Source: Streptomyces coelicoflavus (GTDB lineage Bacteria; Actinomycetota; Actinomycetes; Streptomycetales; Streptomycetaceae). From it: 64,000 nucleotides of DNA. Positions 62,339 through 64,000 of this stretch are shown piece by piece. The stretch is taken from the NCBI RefSeq assembly GCF_003112555.1, contig NZ_BEWB01000002.1:186001-250000 (forward strand). Direction: 5' to 3'. The stretch's first letter is position 1; the number at the start of each line of letters is the position of its first letter. Below the pieces are notes generated by a model that was given only the letters and a program-made list of their open reading frames with translations, was not told where the DNA came from and made no database searches. The translations under genes were made by a program, and so were the position numbers.

Positions 62339-63274
62339 GTGACCAGCGAGAACAACGGACGCGGACAGGCCGACGCGACCGGCGACGGCGGTTCCGTGGA
62401 CGCGGCCACCGAGGACTTCGTCGCGCACCGCAACCTGCTCTTCACGGTCGCCTACGAGATGCTCGGCTCGGCCGCCGACGCCGAGGACGTGCTCCAGGAG
62501 ACCTGGCTGAAGTGGGCGGGCGTCGACCTCGGCACGGTGCGCGACCGACGCGCCTACCTCGTCCGCATCACCACCCGCCAGTCCCTGAACCGGCTGCGCA
62601 CGCTCGGCCGCCGCAAGGAGTCCTACGTCGGCTCCTGGCTGCCCGAGCCGCTGCTCACCACGCCCGACGTGGCCGAGGACGTCGAGCTGGCCGACAGCGT
62701 GTCGATGGCGATGATGCTGGTCCTGGAGACGCTGGCGCCGGTCGAACGGGCCGTGTTCGTCCTGCGCGAGGTGTTCGACCTCGGCTACGACGAGATCGCC
62801 GAGGCCGTGGAGAAGACCCCGGCCGCCGTGCGGCAGATCGCGCACCGGGCCCGCGCGCACGTGGCGGCCCGCCGTCCGCGCGGGGAGGTCACCGCGGCCG
62901 AGTCCCGCCGGGCGCTCGCGGCGTTCCAGCGGGCGGTGGAGACGGGCGACCTCCAGGGCCTGCTCGACATCCTCTCCCCGGACGTCGTCCTGCTCGGCGA
63001 CGGCGGCGGCATCAAGCAGGCGGTGCTGCGGCCCGTCGTGGGCGCCGACAAGGTGGCCCGCCTCATGCTCGGCGGCCTGGTCAAGCTGCCCGTCGCGGTG
63101 ACCATGGACCCGGCCCAGGTCAACGGGCACCCGTCCCTGGTCATCCGGCTCGACGGCGAACTCGACACCGTGGTCGCCGTCCGCATGGAGGCCGGGCGCA
63201 TCAAGGGTCTCTACGCGGTGCGCAACCCGGAGAAGCTGTCGTACATGCGCGAGGCGACGGTCCTGAGCCGCTGA
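62339..63274 (+). CDS. ECF41-family RNA polymerase sigma factor
   Basis: A 311-residue ECF sigma factor with a C-terminal SnoaL-like extension. GTG start with GGGAG. Sigma2: NLLFTVAYEMLGSAADAEDV (about 29-48); the WLPEPLL linker motif (about 97) and sigma4 (LDAPVERAVFVLREVFDLGY-like region, about 135-180). The extension (about 190-311) has the DGGG motif (LLGDGGGIKQAVLRP) and NPEKL near the end, both ECF41 hallmarks thought to modulate activity without an anti-sigma factor. No anti-sigma gene is nearby. Its partner promoter is listed above. Confidence 0.92.
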   Translation: MTSENNGRGQADATGDGGSVDAATEDFVAHRNLLFTVAYEMLGSAADAEDVLQETWLKWAGVDLGTVRDRRAYLVRITTRQSLNRLRTLGRRKESYVGSWLPEPLLTTPDVAEDVELADSVSMAMMLVLETLAPVERAVFVLREVFDLGYDEIAEAVEKTPAAVRQIAHRARAHVAARRPRGEVTAAESRRALAAFQRAVETGDLQGLLDILSPDVVLLGDGGGIKQAVLRPVVGADKVARLMLGGLVKLPVAVTMDPAQVNGHPSLVIRLDGELDTVVAVRMEAGRIKGLYAVRNPEKLSYMREATVLSR

Positions 63275-63279
63275 CCGGC

Positions 63280-63333
63280 GACCGGTTCAGCGGGGCTGAC
63301 CGGCTCAGCGGGGCGGACCGGCTCAGCGGGGCT
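63280..63333. repeat. Three-copy 18-bp tandem repeat at a convergent junction
   Basis: Units GACCGGTTCAGCGGGGCT, GACCGGCTCAGCGGGGCG and GACCGGCTCAGCGGGGCT at 63280, 63298 and 63316. The third includes the stop codon of the ArsR-SRPBCC gene (63323-63325), so the array fills the gap after the sigma gene. Confidence 0.9.
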
Positions 63334-64000
63334 CCGGCAGCGTCTCGCCGGTCTCCAGCAGCGTCTTGAGACCGGACAGCAGGGCCGGCCAGCCGTGCTG
63401 GATCATCTCGCGGGCGGTGCTGCCGGGCTCGAACCCGTCGTGGACGACGGTCAGCTTCACCGACCCGCCGCCGAGGTCCTCGATGTCGAAGGCGACCTTC
63501 GAGCGCCGCTCGGCGGAGAGCCCGGCGAGGGTCTCGTCGTCGATCCCGTTGGCCGCCGCCCATTCCGGCGTGAAGGTGTGCCAGGTGTACGACAGCCGGC
63601 GGGGCGGGTCGGACTCGAGGACGACCTGCTCGGGGTGGGCGGTCTCGGTCCCCCGCTCCCGCCACACCACGGGCGACCCGGCCGCCCAGTCGGTACCGAA
63701 CTCCAGCCCCCAGTAGCGACGGGTGAAGGCCGGGTCGGTCAGGCCCTGCCACACCTTCTCCGGCGTGGCCCTGATGTAGGTCGTGTACACGAACGCGTTG
63801 CTGTCCATGGCGGTGTCCTCCAGCGCGTGCTTGAGGTCGGCGAGTGCGTGCACCCGCTCCCGGTCGTAGCGGCTGATCCAGCGGTCGGCGATGGCGTTGA
63901 TCGGCTCGGCGTTGAGGTAGTGCAGCTTCTCCCGCCCCCGCCGCACGGCGGTGACCAGGCCGGCCGCCTCCAGCAGCGCCAGATGCTTGCTGACCGACTG
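63323..64000 (-). CDS. ArsR-type regulator fused to SRPBCC domain, C-terminal part
   Basis: 226 codons visible, the 5' end lies beyond the right edge. The visible start QSVSKHLALLEAAGLVTAVR is the recognition helix and wing of an ArsR helix-turn-helix, followed by REKLHYLNAEPINAIADRWI; then an SRPBCC (AHSA1) domain from about 60, VYTTYIRATPEKVWQGLTDP to GWPALLSGLKTLLETGE. Either one fused protein, as often in Streptomyces, or the SRPBCC part also initiates at an internal ATG (63808) with GAGGAC upstream. Function unknown. Confidence 0.85.
   Translation of the reverse strand, partial: QSVSKHLALLEAAGLVTAVRRGREKLHYLNAEPINAIADRWISRYDRERVHALADLKHALEDTAMDSNAFVYTTYIRATPEKVWQGLTDPAFTRRYWGLEFGTDWAAGSPVVWRERGTETAHPEQVVLESDPPRRLSYTWHTFTPEWAAANGIDDETLAGLSAERRSKVAFDIEDLGGGSVKLTVVHDGFEPGSTAREMIQHGWPALLSGLKTLLETGETLPEPR

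Overview
The window is a stretch of a Streptomyces chromosome core. GC content is very high, third codon positions are almost all G or C, GTG starts are common and genes often overlap by four bases. It carries adpA with a single TTA codon, the desferrioxamine genes desABCD with iron boxes, and cellobiose (ceb) genes. From memory, the gene order matches the SCO2740s-SCO2790s region of S. coelicolor; no alignment was run. It is not a genomic island: apart from one MITE-like element and some dispersed or tandem repeats there is no integrase, transposase, phage gene or CRISPR array.

Layout. 1-1.8 kb: the 5' end of cebE (sugar-binding lipoprotein), a perfect CebR palindrome, cebR, a bidirectional hairpin and tRNA-His. 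1.9-5.4 kb: oligoribonuclease, adpA (master developmental regulator, bldA-dependent), a small membrane protein and a universal stress protein. 5.5-10.3 kb: glmS, two uncharacterised proteins and a secreted GH20 hexosaminidase. 10.4-17.6 kb: desferrioxamine biosynthesis (desABCD, one overlapping operon), a ferric-siderophore reductase-like protein and the ferrioxamine-binding lipoprotein DesE, with iron boxes before desA and desE. 17.6-24 kb: a leucine-degradation operon (carboxyltransferase, biotin carboxylase, HMG-CoA lyase, acyl-CoA dehydrogenase) divergent from a TetR regulator, with two operator-like palindromes between. 24.1-28.2 kb: acyl-CoA dehydrogenase, thioesterase II, a CDF exporter, a 190-bp MITE-like element and a phosphatase-like protein.

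28.2-34.2 kb: a PucR regulator divergent from a sodium:solute symporter, a ureohydrolase and a ThDP decarboxylase-like enzyme, probably a guanidino-compound or arginine catabolic unit. 34.3-38.4 kb: a cell-surface repeat protein beside a class F-like sortase that looks like a lipoprotein, a secreted EndA-type nuclease, a small unknown protein and a secreted phytase-like protein with an in-frame dispersed repeat. 38.5-50.5 kb: a fused two-half ABC exporter, secreted proteins including an S37 peptidase and a GH3 N-acetylglucosaminidase, a LysR/EamA pair, a GNAT enzyme and a TIM-barrel isomerase. 50.5-55.4 kb: a 7 x 35-bp tandem array, a LacI regulator, and a divergent three-gene operon (Gfo/Idh/MocA dehydrogenase, DUF993 protein, sugar isomerase). 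55.5-61.5 kb: a ribose-type operon in which permease and binding protein are one polypeptide. 61.6-64 kb: an ECF41 sigma factor divergent from its CMD/AhpD-like partner, with a perfect ECF41-type promoter, and the end of an ArsR-SRPBCC fusion.

The main themes are carbohydrate and amino-sugar uptake, each under a LacI-type repressor, branched-chain and guanidino amino-acid catabolism, iron acquisition and developmental control. Convergent gene ends are marked by strong hairpins, short tandem repeats, a MITE or a direct overlap. I found no clearly new multi-gene system. The best candidates for something undescribed are the lipoprotein-sortase/repeat-protein pair, the dehydrogenase-DUF993-isomerase operon, and the tandem-repeat behaviour at convergent junctions.
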